From an uncultured bacterium (GTDB lineage Bacteria > Vulcanimicrobiota > Xenobia > Xenobiales > Xenobiaceae), in assembly GCA_934621605.1 (NCBI GenBank), contig CAKTUZ010000001.1:186001-250000 (forward strand): DNA of 64,000 nucleotides. Reading direction: 5' to 3'. Below the pieces are notes generated by a model. That model saw only the letters and a program-made list of their open reading frames with translations, did not search any database and was not told where the DNA came from. Shown here one piece after another: positions 34,208-43,133 of this stretch (position 1 is the first letter of the stretch; every line of letters begins with the position of its first letter). A program made the position numbers and the translations under genes.

Positions 34208-35437
34208 TTATTTAGGCAAATACGTGTATTTTTTGTTAATTTTCTTGTCAAAGAGATTATTTTCTCTCAGAGAGTCTTCTATCAGCTTCGCCATAAAGCG
34301 GTGCCCTTCGGGTGTAAAATGGATAGCATCGGCGAAGAGGCGATCATATTTATCGCTCGGTAAAGCTGAGAAAGCTTGGGGGGCATCTATCAAGGGGATG
34401 TTGTATTTTTGGGAAAGCTGACGCAGAGCTTCGTGGTATAAGGGCAAGCGGGAGTTATTGGGTATGCGAGAGTTAATTGGTTCCAGCAGAAAATAGAGAG
34501 TGAAATGATCTTGTTGAGAAAGTTTATAGAAACTTTCCATATTTTCAATAAATTCCGCCAAAGGTACGCGTTCGGTAGAATTTATATTATAGCCGACATT
34601 ATTATATATCGTGTTAGTATTATTAAAGCGCAAAATCAGGCTGCGCAACAAGAGACATAAGTGACTGCGATACATCCAAGAACGCACCAAATATAACCAT
34701 TTTTTATCGGTCAGAACTGAACGATCCGTAGAAAATCCTTCATTGGAGTCGTGATAACCGAAAGCTTCAATTATTATATCCGGTTGATAGGGAGTGATAT
34801 CTGATTTATAGAGCATAAGCCCTTGCCAGGAAGAGTATCCCGAAATGGCTCCGTTAATTATTTCTATTTTTTTTCCACCTTGAGCTTGTAAGTTTTGTTT
34901 ATGCAAGTTGGCTTGTAATATTTTGGGATAGCAGTGTCTGGGAGCGTACTGATGGCGAAAGGCAGAAATGGCCTGTGAATCGCCTAGAAAAGTTATACGA
35001 AAAGTTTGGGGAGGTTTATTGTGGCTGTATTCTTGATCAAAAATACCACTAATAGAGTGCCGCGAAACACCGGCCATATTGGTTCTCAGGCCGCGGGCGT
35101 TGTGGGTAATATTTGGGTTGGCTTTCCAAAAGGTTAGAGGATCGGGTATAAAAATGCGGCTGGGACTGTAGTATGGTAGATGGAGCAAAACTTCAAAAAA
35201 TATGAAGAAGGCTGTTACCGTTAGGCTATTGCGTATTAAGGGGGATAGTTCGGCCCAGCGAGCGGAAGATTTGTTGAGTATTTGGACTAGCTTGCATAGC
35301 AGAACCAAAAGAAGCACTCCCAGCAAAAGACTGGCCACAATTTGACTGTCCAGCAATCTGGGGATATTACCAATCATGTACTGGGAACCTAAAGCGGTCT
35401 CACCGCCACTGACTATATAAAATGAACTGTCTTCCAT
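34208..35437 (-). CDS. Membrane-anchored SGNH/GDSL-type hydrolase
   Basis: 409 residues. Two hydrophobic segments (about 33-50 and 70-88) precede an SGNH hydrolase domain with block I TFLGDSQAISAF, an Asn/Gly-type block (INGAISGYSSWQG), a block III-like AFGYHDSN and block V DAIHFTPEGHRFMA with the Asp-His pair. Such proteins often add or remove acyl groups on cell-surface polysaccharides; this is inference. The active domain is probably outside the membrane. It is a single-gene unit, and a GCCCAT/ATGGGC hairpin lies just before the ATG. Confidence 0.82.
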   Translation of the reverse strand: MEDSSFYIVSGGETALGSQYMIGNIPRLLDSQIVASLLLGVLLLVLLCKLVQILNKSSARWAELSPLIRNSLTVTAFFIFFEVLLHLPYYSPSRIFIPDPLTFWKANPNITHNARGLRTNMAGVSRHSISGIFDQEYSHNKPPQTFRITFLGDSQAISAFRHQYAPRHCYPKILQANLHKQNLQAQGGKKIEIINGAISGYSSWQGLMLYKSDITPYQPDIIIEAFGYHDSNEGFSTDRSVLTDKKWLYLVRSWMYRSHLCLLLRSLILRFNNTNTIYNNVGYNINSTERVPLAEFIENMESFYKLSQQDHFTLYFLLEPINSRIPNNSRLPLYHEALRQLSQKYNIPLIDAPQAFSALPSDKYDRLFADAIHFTPEGHRFMAKLIEDSLRENNLFDKKINKKYTYLPK

Positions 35438-35816
35438 GCGGTTGTGTTAACTGCCCATCACCTAAAGTTAATGGGCTTTTAAGGAGCTAACGCTTCTATT
35501 TAAGAAGTTTGATATTTTCTGTCTATTACTAGGCAATCCTTATTCCTACGTGTGCGTCAATTTCACTCCTATTGTATAAGATATTCATATCTACAACGCT
35601 ATTTTCACGCATCGTATCATAGACTTTACCAAAAATATAGCATTGCAGTGGAAAGATATTCCCTGCAAAACTGAGGTCATTCATCACACAGTCTAAGGAT
35701 AGCAAGGTTAGTAGATAATATATCTTATAAAAATTAAAGCTGTCGAGTTAAAGCAGAATATTATTTCTGCGGATAGCATAAAATGTTTCCCGGAAAAAGC
35801 TCTATATACTGTCTGT
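35438..35816. other. Intergenic region, A+T-rich
   Basis: 379 bases. On the minus strand, GCAGAA/TTCTGC (35753-35758 with 35765-35770) followed by a short T-run may be a weak terminator of the U32 gene. The GCCCAT/ATGGGC hairpin near 35450-35475 precedes the SGNH gene. I see no gene here. Confidence 0.4.
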
Positions 35817-38354
35817 TTAGAGCGCTTGCAGTGGAGTTTGCAATAAATTGTTATAGTATAGGAAGATTTTTTCCACTTGGTTTCTATTTTCGTCTAAAAA
35901 TTCCAAACGATAAGAACCTACTCCAGCTCGCCCCAACGAGGGGAGAAGTTTTTGCTTCTGTCTTGGAGTTTGATCGAAAATAGTATTTCTACAACAGTAA
36001 TCGTTGCGCACCAGATGAGAGTATTGTAGGCGGTCGATGATATAAAGATCTTTTTTTAGACAAGGTCGCCCGCAAGTTTGGGCGTCTTGTCCGGAACTGA
36101 GTAAGTTGGCATACAGGCAATGCTGAGAGTGGAAAGTCGGCATATGTCTGTAAAGGGGGAAGACCAGGCGACTGATAGGATCGGCAGCGATAGGGTAGTT
36201 GGGATTCAGAGCTTTGAGCCCTTTTAGCAATTCCATAAGTTGAATTTCATCTAAATCGTCACTGGGCGTAAAAGTATCCAGGCCTAATCTTAAAAGAGAG
36301 TCGGCTGTTAGAGAATTGGTGATATTAAGGGAAAAATCACCATGCAATGAAGGAATTTGTTCTCCTTGTCTCTGTAAATCGAGCATGTATTGGAAACTAC
36401 CTAAGTTGCGTAGTAATAGACCGTCCGGAGCGAATTCTAAAAGCGTTTGCAAGGAAAAGTGATCATTTTGCTTTTTTATTCTTGGAGTTGCCAAATATAA
36501 CTGAACTCCCGGTTTGGAGCGCACTGCCTTTACCATAGCACTGAGTGTTTCAGGTCTAAAAGCTTCCAACTCAATGGAATCGCAGCCTAACTTTAGGACT
36601 GCTTCAGTTTGCTCTAAAGTGCGACATAAAGTTGTTAGGCAGGAGCGCATAGATATCTTTTGTCGCTCTTTGGGAGTTGGTAGAACAAATTTTGTTGTTT
36701 GTACTGGGACAGATTTTTGTTTTGCCAAAGCAGCTGTTAAATCGGCAACCAGGGTTCTGCGCATAGGTTTGAGCTCGGACAGAGGCAAAAACAGATTGCT
36801 TTCCAAGTTTTGCGTTTCAACACTTTCAATGTGGAAAGGTGTTTGGCTCAGCTCCGAAAATTTATCTGTAATAGAAGCGGCTGTTAAACTGTTCTTTTGG
36901 GCTTGGCTTAAAGTTGTACGGCTGCTGGCGGTAAATTTTTGCGGCAATTCGTCGACTGTGGCAACTATTGTCAAGGGTGAACCTTGTGTACCGCATACGT
37001 CTAAACGCAGACCAAGGCGTCCTTGCACAGCTGTGTGCATAGATTGATTTATGCGTTTAGTCGTTTGTGGAGAACTGGTTATATATACCAAATCACCGGT
37101 ATGAATTTTTGCTAAATTAGGGCCACTTTTGCCAAAACCTAAGAGAGCTGTTCCTTTTTGCAGTGAACAAGAATAGATCGGGCCGCCTTGTACATCTTCC
37201 GAATTGTTATTCTCATCTATGGGAGATAAAAATAAGACGCCCATGCCATTTTGAGGTGTAATAGGATATGCTTCAAAATTTTTACTGTTTTTATTGGGCG
37301 CTGTCAATTTGATTTTTATTTCGCGTTTATTTTTTTCTGCAACTGTACCCAACAGCTGACCTCGATGTTTGGGATAGCCTTTCTGAATAAAGGTTTGATG
37401 GTTGACAGAAGTTAAGAAACCGGGGGTAAAACCTCTGGAAAAGGTGACATTCAAATCGCTGAGATTGCGGCGCAACTCTAAAACTTGGGGCGCTTTGGGA
37501 GTTACTTGTCGGCCTTGTTTATCAAAGTGGGCGTCTACCCACTCGCGCATAGTTTTTACGGCCATATAAACGTAACTGGCTGCTTTGAGGCGTCCTTCGA
37601 TTTTTAAAGAGCTGACGTTAGCTCTAATGAGTTCGTCAATTTTATTAAAACCAGCTAAATCGCAGGGACTGAGCAAATGGGAAGGAGCAGAGAGTCTAAT
37701 TTGTCCGCTGCTAAAGTCCAGTTTTTGTCCGTGGGGGACGGCGACCCAGCGGAAAGGCAGACGACAGGGTTGAGCACATTGGCCTCGGTTAGCTGAGCGA
37801 CCACCCCAAGTTAAACTGGCCAGACATTGGCCGCTGAAGGATACACACAGGGCTCCCAGAGCGAAGACTTCTAATTCGCAATTTGCCTCTTTTTTTACTT
37901 CGGCAATTTCGGCTGCGCTCAGTTCTCTGGCCAGAACGACTCTTCGGAAGCCCAAATTTTTAGCGAATCTGGCTCCGCAGCCATCACTTAAGGTCATTTG
38001 TGTACTGGCATGGAGAGTTACTGACGGAGCTAAGCGACTAGCTAGATGAGCCACGCCGAGATCTTGAATAATCAGAGCGTCTACTTGGCAAGCTTCGATT
38101 TTTTGCAGAAGTTCCTTAAGCTTGAATAATTCACTTTCAAAAACAAGGGTATTTAAAGTTATATAAGCCTTGGCTCCGAAATTATGAATTTCACGGACAA
38201 TATCTTGTAATTTATCTAAAGTGAAGTTTTGCGCTCTGGCTCTGGCGTTGAAGCCTTCGGATAATCCGAAATAAACAGCGTCGGCTCCGGCTTGCAAAGC
38301 GGCTTGCAATACTTGATAATCTCCTACCGGAGCTAAAACTTCTGGCTTTAACAT
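35817..38354 (-). CDS. U32 family protein, RlhA-like (23S rRNA hydroxylation)
   Basis: 845 residues. The N-terminal U32 domain (PEVLAPVGDYQVLQAALQAG; DAVYFGL; FGAKAYITLNTLV; LHASTQMTLS) is followed by the conserved cysteine block GALCVSFSGQC...GRSANRGQCAQPCRLPF near residues 165-205, which is thought to hold an iron-sulfur cluster. A long C-terminal region matches the DUF3656-containing U32 proteins. E. coli RlhA of this type hydroxylates C2501 of 23S rRNA using prephenate-derived oxygen chemistry; others are annotated as peptidases. The length fits RlhA rather than the short collagenase-like TrhP. It is the last gene of the fabI operon, 13 bases after the phosphopantetheinyl transferase. Confidence 0.82.
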   Translation of the reverse strand: MLKPEVLAPVGDYQVLQAALQAGADAVYFGLSEGFNARARAQNFTLDKLQDIVREIHNFGAKAYITLNTLVFESELFKLKELLQKIEACQVDALIIQDLGVAHLASRLAPSVTLHASTQMTLSDGCGARFAKNLGFRRVVLARELSAAEIAEVKKEANCELEVFALGALCVSFSGQCLASLTWGGRSANRGQCAQPCRLPFRWVAVPHGQKLDFSSGQIRLSAPSHLLSPCDLAGFNKIDELIRANVSSLKIEGRLKAASYVYMAVKTMREWVDAHFDKQGRQVTPKAPQVLELRRNLSDLNVTFSRGFTPGFLTSVNHQTFIQKGYPKHRGQLLGTVAEKNKREIKIKLTAPNKNSKNFEAYPITPQNGMGVLFLSPIDENNNSEDVQGGPIYSCSLQKGTALLGFGKSGPNLAKIHTGDLVYITSSPQTTKRINQSMHTAVQGRLGLRLDVCGTQGSPLTIVATVDELPQKFTASSRTTLSQAQKNSLTAASITDKFSELSQTPFHIESVETQNLESNLFLPLSELKPMRRTLVADLTAALAKQKSVPVQTTKFVLPTPKERQKISMRSCLTTLCRTLEQTEAVLKLGCDSIELEAFRPETLSAMVKAVRSKPGVQLYLATPRIKKQNDHFSLQTLLEFAPDGLLLRNLGSFQYMLDLQRQGEQIPSLHGDFSLNITNSLTADSLLRLGLDTFTPSDDLDEIQLMELLKGLKALNPNYPIAADPISRLVFPLYRHMPTFHSQHCLYANLLSSGQDAQTCGRPCLKKDLYIIDRLQYSHLVRNDYCCRNTIFDQTPRQKQKLLPSLGRAGVGSYRLEFLDENRNQVEKIFLYYNNLLQTPLQAL

Positions 38355-38367
38355 AAAAATTTAATTC

Positions 38368-39132
38368 CTAATCAAGGGCAAAATTGAAAGTAGTCGGAGT
38401 GTCTATCCAGTTTTGCAAAGTGAAGCTTATGGAGCTTGGTATAAAGCTTAGAGCTAAGGATAGATACATGTCCTCGATAACTTCAGCGCTTTGTAAGTGC
38501 AGACATTGCGGAAAAGGTAGAGGTTCAGGTGTAAGGCCCGTAGGCAGAACGGACAGAACTTCGAAGGAGCGCAGAGAAGTGTGTATTCCCGTGCCCCAAA
38601 GCTTCAAACAGGCTTCTTTGCGTGTCCAAAGTTTTGTAAAAAGTCTGTTCCGTTGGGCGGAGTCGGAGCACAAATATAAGCTTTGCCATTCCCTGAAGCT
38701 GAAAAAACGCTTGGCTAAATCCATAACGGAACGCATCGAGACCATTTCTAAGTCTATGCCCACTTCAGGTTGAGTTGCAGAATTGAGCGCCTCAACTGTA
38801 GCCAAAGCTGCCCAATCTCCGGAATGGCTTAAGTTAAAAGCAAAATGGTCACTATTTTTTAGCTTAGGCTTTCCGAATGTCCCCTTAGCAAAAGAAAAAC
38901 TGGCGGCCGTTTTTAATAATTCTGGGTCTTGCCACTCGTCTGTTTTGTGTACTTGTTGAGCTAAAAATAGCCTTAGCCCCATATGAGCGGCGGCAAAGCG
39001 GCTCTGTAAGTGGGAAAAAACCAAGCGGTTTTTACGTAATTGTTCTTCACGATTTAAAAGAAAAGGCTCCATATCCCTGAAAAAATCAGGGAAATGGACT
39101 AAACTAAAACAAATAATGTTTACTTGTGGCAA
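38368..39132 (-). CDS. 4'-phosphopantetheinyl transferase (Sfp type)
   Basis: 254 residues. It carries the two signature blocks: EVGIDLEMVS (Mg-binding Asp/Glu) and KLWTRKEACLKLWGTG (catalytic WxxKEA). It also has the upstream FNLSHSGDWAALA substrate block. It transfers phosphopantetheine from CoA to carrier proteins such as ACP, fitting its place next to fabI. The TTG start at 39132 is nine bases after the fabI stop. No better start with a ribosome site was found, and translation may be coupled. Confidence 0.9.
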   Translation of the reverse strand: MPQVNIICFSLVHFPDFFRDMEPFLLNREEQLRKNRLVFSHLQSRFAAAHMGLRLFLAQQVHKTDEWQDPELLKTAASFSFAKGTFGKPKLKNSDHFAFNLSHSGDWAALATVEALNSATQPEVGIDLEMVSMRSVMDLAKRFFSFREWQSLYLCSDSAQRNRLFTKLWTRKEACLKLWGTGIHTSLRSFEVLSVLPTGLTPEPLPFPQCLHLQSAEVIEDMYLSLALSFIPSSISFTLQNWIDTPTTFNFALD

Positions 39133-39141
39133 AGAAATTGC

Positions 39142-39903
39142 TTACATTCCGATAATGTTATAGCCGCAATCGACATGCAAAACTTCACCGGTTATGGCTG
39201 AAGAGGCTTGAGAGAGCAGGAATACGGCGCTTTGCCCGACTTCAGAAGCACTTACGCAACGCTTGAGAGGAGCACGCTCGCTGGTAAAGTGGAGCATTTC
39301 AGTGAAGCCGTGAATACCTCTGGCTGAAAGAGTTTTGATAGCGCCAGCAGAAATAGCATTAACTCTGATATTTTGCGGGCCCAAGTCGGCTGCCAAGTAA
39401 CGTACAGATGATTCCAGAGCTGACTTAGCTACACCCATAACATTGTAATTTTTGACAACTTTTTCCGCACCGAAATAACTCAGGGAAACAATGCTGCCCC
39501 CTTCGGTCATTAAAGGAGCTGCTCTTTTTGATAAAGCCACCAGAGAATAAACGCTAGTTTCCATGGCTGTTAAGAAACCGCTGCGGGAAGTATCAACGAA
39601 ACGGCCCATTAAATCTTCACCTTTGGCGAAGGCAACAGAATGTACCAAAAAGTCTAACTTGCCCCATTTAGATTCAATTTCCTGGAAGAGAGCGTCCAAA
39701 CTGGCTTCGTCGTTGACGTCGCAAGGTAAAATATAGCTGGCTTGCAAACTTTCGGCTAAAGGACGCATACGTTTTTCAATAGCGGCATTAAGGTAAGTAA
39801 AGCCTAATTCGGCTCCTTGTTCTTTGGCTTTTTCGGCAATTCCCCAAGCTATGGAGTTGGCATTGGCCAAACCTACTATTAACCCGCGTTTTCCTTGCAA
39901 CAT
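39142..39903 (-). CDS. fabI: Enoyl-[acyl-carrier-protein] reductase (NADH), FabI
   Basis: 253-residue short-chain dehydrogenase of the FabI subgroup, catalysing the last step of each fatty acid elongation cycle. It has the nucleotide-binding start GLANANSIAWGIA, LDFLVHSVAFA, SLSYFGAEKVVKNYN with the FabI-type Tyr-x6-Lys pair (YNVMGVAK), and a C-terminal GEVLHVDCGYNIIGM. AAGGAG precedes the ATG. It is first of the three-gene operon fabI-PPTase-U32. The leader (39904-40130) can form GTGCA/TGCAC and CCGTG/CACGG hairpins. Confidence 0.95.
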   Translation of the reverse strand: MLQGKRGLIVGLANANSIAWGIAEKAKEQGAELGFTYLNAAIEKRMRPLAESLQASYILPCDVNDEASLDALFQEIESKWGKLDFLVHSVAFAKGEDLMGRFVDTSRSGFLTAMETSVYSLVALSKRAAPLMTEGGSIVSLSYFGAEKVVKNYNVMGVAKSALESSVRYLAADLGPQNIRVNAISAGAIKTLSARGIHGFTEMLHFTSERAPLKRCVSASEVGQSAVFLLSQASSAITGEVLHVDCGYNIIGM

Positions 39904-40133
39904 TTTGTTGGCTCCTTTGTGAGAAAAAATCCGGCCTGCTCTTCAATTTTTAGCGCTTCTCTCCTCCAGAAAAGCATGGCGTTAATGTATTACCACGAGT
40001 GCAACAACTTATGCACCCTTCACAAATACAGATTTCCGTGCAACTCCACGGTATTTTTATAGAGCCGGTTCGCCATGTTCGCTTTTATCCCCCTACTTAG
40101 GAGGTTGAAGACGTTGGTAGGAATAGATTAAAT

Positions 40134-40174
40134 GCATAAAAAAAGCGTTCCCCGAAGGAAACGCCCGCTTTAAC
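40134..40174 (-). terminator. Terminator of the downstream 78-residue gene
   Basis: On the minus strand, AAAGCG...CGCTTT with inner GCGTTTCC/GGGAACGC and a TTCG loop, followed by seven T. It ends the gene at 40194-40430. Confidence 0.85.
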
Positions 40175-40193
40175 TAGCTATGAAAGCCGAAAA

Positions 40194-40430
40194 CTAACCG
40201 CGAATATACTCATCCCATTTACCAAACATCTTGTCCTGGGTCTTGGCGCGGTTGACGGTGACGTCCTGCTGGATCTCGAAGATCTTGGTCTGGGTATCCT
40301 GGAGGATCTTCCAGCGGTTCATCTGGTTCTTCTGAGCGTCGGCCTGCATAGAAGTGTAGATAGTCTGAGCATTCTGAAAATCGTTAGCTTGCATCTGAGC
40401 GATGCTAGCGGCAGTAGACCAAATTCCCAT
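40194..40430 (-). CDS. 78-residue tandem paralogue A, unknown function
   Basis: Encodes 78 residues (start MGIWSTAASIAQMQANDFQN, end FGKWDEYIRG), predicted almost wholly helical with no signal peptide. The last 42 residues, from MNRWKIL on, are identical to those of the copy at 40716-40952. The ATG at 40430 has GGAGG eight bases upstream, at the same place as in the second copy. A longer frame to 40550 exists, but its extra part covers the promoter. Codons are strongly C/G-ending (ATC, ACC, CAG, GTC), unlike neighbouring genes, suggesting very high expression or recent transfer. Size and helicity resemble small exported filament or WXG-like proteins, but no WxG or needle motif is present, so no function is assigned. 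Confidence 0.8.
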   Translation of the reverse strand: MGIWSTAASIAQMQANDFQNAQTIYTSMQADAQKNQMNRWKILQDTQTKIFEIQQDVTVNRAKTQDKMFGKWDEYIRG

Positions 40431-40472
40431 AATAATTACCTCCACAATCGGAAAAGTTTTTTTCTTGCCCAT

Positions 40473-40501
40473 AGTATCACTCCTGTTAATAAAAAAGTAA
40501 A
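40473..40501 (-). promoter_or_regulatory. Promoter of 78-residue gene A
   Basis: On the minus strand, TTTACT (40496-40501), a 17-base spacer and GATACT (40473-40478). The same -35 hexamer and spacing precede copy B. Confidence 0.6.
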
Positions 40502-40652
40502 GGCCTGTTATAAAAAAAATAATAATTTTATAAGATATCTTAGCCCCCAAAAAAACACTGTCTCTAAAATATGAAATGAATGATATCGTTTTTGAGCGAA
40601 ATGACTTTCACCACAACGTTATATTTTTAGTAAAAATAAAGATTTGCCTAGT

Positions 40653-40693
40653 AATGAAAAGAGAGCACCCCCTGGAGGAGGTGCTCTCTTTTT
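40653..40693 (-). terminator. Terminator of 78-residue gene B
   Basis: Perfect 13-bp stem AAAAGAGAGCACC/GGTGCTCTCTTTT (40657-40669 with 40680-40692). It lies between the two tandem copies, so each copy is a separate transcription unit. Confidence 0.9.
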
Positions 40694-40715
40694 AACTAGC
40701 TATGGAAGCTGGAAA

Positions 40716-40952
40716 TTAACCGCGGATATACTCATCCCATTTACCAAACATCTTGTCCTGGGTCTTGGCGCGGTTGACGGTGACGTCCTGCTGGATCTCG
40801 AAGATCTTGGTCTGGGTATCCTGGAGGATCTTCCAGCGATTCATTTGGCTCTTCTGAGCGTCGGCTTGCATAGTGGTGTAAATGGTCTGAGCATTCTGAT
40901 AATCGTTAGCTGTCATCTGAGCGAGAGTGGCGGCAGTAGTAAGGGTTCCCAT
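40716..40952 (-). CDS. 78-residue tandem paralogue B, unknown function
   Basis: 78 residues, MGTLTTAATLAQMTANDYQN to FGKWDEYIRG. Compared with copy A, changes are concentrated in the first 36 residues, and the last 42 are identical. Nucleotide identity is near complete over that half. The 3' flanks (TTAACTAGCTATG... on the plus strand) and the 5' leader with GGAGGTAATTA are also shared, so the whole transcription unit was duplicated. The same C/G-ending codon preference is seen. Sparing the C-terminal half suggests strong constraint or gene conversion there. There is no signal peptide, cysteine or membrane span. The PQQ-propeller gene lies upstream on the same strand but under separate control. 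Confidence 0.8.
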   Translation of the reverse strand: MGTLTTAATLAQMTANDYQNAQTIYTTMQADAQKSQMNRWKILQDTQTKIFEIQQDVTVNRAKTQDKMFGKWDEYIRG

Positions 40953-40995
40953 AGTAATTACCTCCGTAAGACGAGAAGTTATTTTTCTTGCTCAT

Positions 40996-41024
40996 ATTAT
41001 CGATCTGCATTTGCCGCCAGTAAA
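40996..41024 (-). promoter_or_regulatory. Promoter of 78-residue gene B
   Basis: On the minus strand, TTTACT (41019-41024), a 17-base spacer and GATAAT (40996-41001). It matches the promoter of copy A in hexamers and spacing. Confidence 0.6.
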
Positions 41025-41134
41025 CGGGTTTTATTTTGAGTACTATAAACTGAGATTAAAAAAAACATTAAGGCAGGTAAGTTTATATAGAGAGACTTAA
41101 TATAGGCTAAATGAACAATAAAAATACTGCAGCT

Positions 41135-42571
41135 CTAGGGAATTTCTGACGAGACAATAGGTGCGCTGCCGATTTCAAAACAAGCTATTTGTCCTCGGTC
41201 TCCGCCTATATACAGGTATCTGTCGTCAATGACGAGGGGGCAGGAAGGCTTGAAAGGCAGGGCATATTCTTGCTTTAGACGCCCTGATTCGCTGTCGAGA
41301 ACTATAAGAGTTTGAGCTTCGGTGGCAGCTAGAATGTTGCCATTCCAATATAAAGCCGGAGTCGACAAGCTTCGGATGTTATGATAGCTCCAGAGGAGTT
41401 GTCCGCTCAAGGAAGATAGAGAGATAATGTTATTGTCGTTAACGAAAAAACAGCGTGGTTTGTGCAAATCGAAGCTGGGCATGTTTATTAAAGTGCCTTG
41501 ATAGTTGGTCTGTTCGTGGCCGTATTTAGAGTTTGCATAATGCCAAACAAATTTTGGCTTAAAAAAGTGCTCTCTTTCCGAGTCGGCGCCTAAAGCGTAA
41601 CAAAAAATTTCTCCATTGGAGGCAGTAATATAAAGAAAATTCTTGATTATGCGCAGCGGATGGCGAAATTCCAGACGTTCTGAACCGATTTGCTGACTGG
41701 ACTGAGTGCGGGGATTATTTAGATTAACGCTCCATAATCGACCGTTTAAACTGATCGCATAACAATATTCAGAGTTTTTGTTATTGAAGAATTGAAGGGC
41801 CGGACTGCTGACAAACGGTTTATTGCTTAACCCGTTGCACTCCAAAAGAGACCATTGAGCGTTGGTGCCGTCAGTATTAAACTGGGTAATAACGCCGTCA
41901 CCGGAAAGACAAATTATTTTGTCTTCTCCTTGGCAGGGGGAACCGTAAGATAATCGTGGCAGTGTATTAAATTTTAAACGTAACAGTTGATTGCGAAATT
42001 GTCTCTCTTCTGCTTTTTCTTTAGCTTTGGCTATGGCTTGGGACGCAGTAAGATGCTCGGAAGATTCTTGGGCAGATTCCTGGAGCTTTTTTTTATTCTC
42101 TTGAATCAACCGATCGTAGGGAAAAGGTAAAATCCAGTATATTATTTCTCCGCTGATTATATCCAAACAATTTATAGAACCATCTTTGGCAGCTGCTATT
42201 AAGGTGTTGTCTGAGTATAGTGGAGGAGAACTGAGAGGAGTGGAAAGGGATGTGCTCCATATGGGAATGCCGCTGACAGTATCGTAAGAGGCTATTCGTT
42301 TGGTAAACAAAGAGCCGACATTGAGCAAGCGATTGTTTACCGATAACCAAGCTATAGGCGCTTTAAAATCCGCTTCCCAGAGTGGTTGAGCATCTAAATA
42401 AAAACGACCATAAGGGAGGTTATGCTTTTTCCCCTCGGTTGTAGCAGATTGCGAAACGGAGAGCTCGTCAGATTCGGGAATGCTCTCAGCAATACTGGGC
42501 CGGGCTTGCATACAACAGACCAACAGTGTGGCCAAAGATAAAATAACAGATGAAAATCTAAGTCTGGACAT
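41135..42571 (-). CDS. Exported PQQ-repeat beta-propeller protein
   Basis: 478 residues from ATG 42571. The signal peptide is at about 1-27 (MSRLRFSSVILSLATLLVCC then a Ser/Glu-rich start), followed by PQQ/quinoprotein-like propeller blades: IPIWSTSLSTPLSSPPLYSD, DGSINCLDIISGEIIYW, ISLSSLSGQLLWSYHNI and LYIGGDRGQIACFEIGS. An insertion with a charged helix (about 150-190) lies between early blades. The residues that bind PQQ in dehydrogenases are not evident, so a structural BamB-like or binding role is more likely than catalysis. The longer TTG start at 42643 would hide the signal peptide. It is divergent from bamA, which makes a BamB-like role attractive but unproven. Confidence 0.75.
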   Translation of the reverse strand: MSRLRFSSVILSLATLLVCCMQARPSIAESIPESDELSVSQSATTEGKKHNLPYGRFYLDAQPLWEADFKAPIAWLSVNNRLLNVGSLFTKRIASYDTVSGIPIWSTSLSTPLSSPPLYSDNTLIAAAKDGSINCLDIISGEIIYWILPFPYDRLIQENKKKLQESAQESSEHLTASQAIAKAKEKAEERQFRNQLLRLKFNTLPRLSYGSPCQGEDKIICLSGDGVITQFNTDGTNAQWSLLECNGLSNKPFVSSPALQFFNNKNSEYCYAISLNGRLWSVNLNNPRTQSSQQIGSERLEFRHPLRIIKNFLYITASNGEIFCYALGADSEREHFFKPKFVWHYANSKYGHEQTNYQGTLINMPSFDLHKPRCFFVNDNNIISLSSLSGQLLWSYHNIRSLSTPALYWNGNILAATEAQTLIVLDSESGRLKQEYALPFKPSCPLVIDDRYLYIGGDRGQIACFEIGSAPIVSSEIP

Positions 42572-43133
42572 GATTGTATTTGCGTTTCTGTCCAAAGTGG
42601 GTGCGTTCCTGGCTGTAGTTTTGGGCTTCGGAAACAGGCCCAAATTTGTTGCTTTTAAGAGATGTTATGAACTATCTCTAAAGTTTTGACTATGAAGGAT
42701 AGGCCCAGGGGGTAGCGAAAAAGGGCGGGATTTTACAGGAATTTTTGCTGCGGTTTCTGTCGGTGGCTGAGGACGCAAAGTCCGGTTGAACGGCTCTTTT
42801 CGCTTCAGAGATCGGTTTGACTTCAGAAGGCGGCCAAGGCTTATCTAGTTGTTGGGCAAATGTGGGGCGTTTTTATTAATTTTGTCGACAACCATAGAAA
42901 ACAAGGCGCTAAATGGGGTGTGTTGGCGAAACTTAGAGAGCAAAAATTAAAAGATGGGTAAAGTACTAGAGGCTCTTGATAGCGTTGGCATTTGTGAGAG
43001 CATAACGCTGAGTTGAGGGCTATAAATTTTTAATAAAAAGAGAGCTGGCTGAGGAGGCTTTCGGTTTTATAACCGTAAAACTTGCGGCTTCGGCAGCAGT
43101 CGTATTTCGCTTTTTTTTGTTTGGAGGAATTAG
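42572..43133 (+). other. Divergent intergenic region before bamA
   Basis: About 560 bases between the propeller gene and bamA with no convincing gene. A TTGACT near 42828 has a poor -10 partner. A GGACGCAAAGTCC motif near 42773 resembles part of a riboswitch core only superficially. TTGGAGG just before 43134 is the bamA ribosome site. The long leader may carry control of this highly expressed block. Confidence 0.35.

Noticed and set aside
40431..40550. N-terminal extension of the first 78-residue protein
   Set aside because: The extension covers the promoter, the second copy lacks it, and GGAGG supports the inner ATG.
40644..41039. 131-codon frame opposite the second 78-residue gene
   Set aside because: It is antisense to a gene with clear signals and runs across its terminator and promoter.
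41135..42643. Longer start for the PQQ-repeat protein
   Set aside because: The extra 24 residues would bury the signal peptide, and the start codon is TTG without a ribosome site.
42760..42800. GGACGCAAAGTCC resembling part of a c-di-GMP riboswitch
   Set aside because: The remaining conserved core and the second stem are not present, and spacing does not fit.
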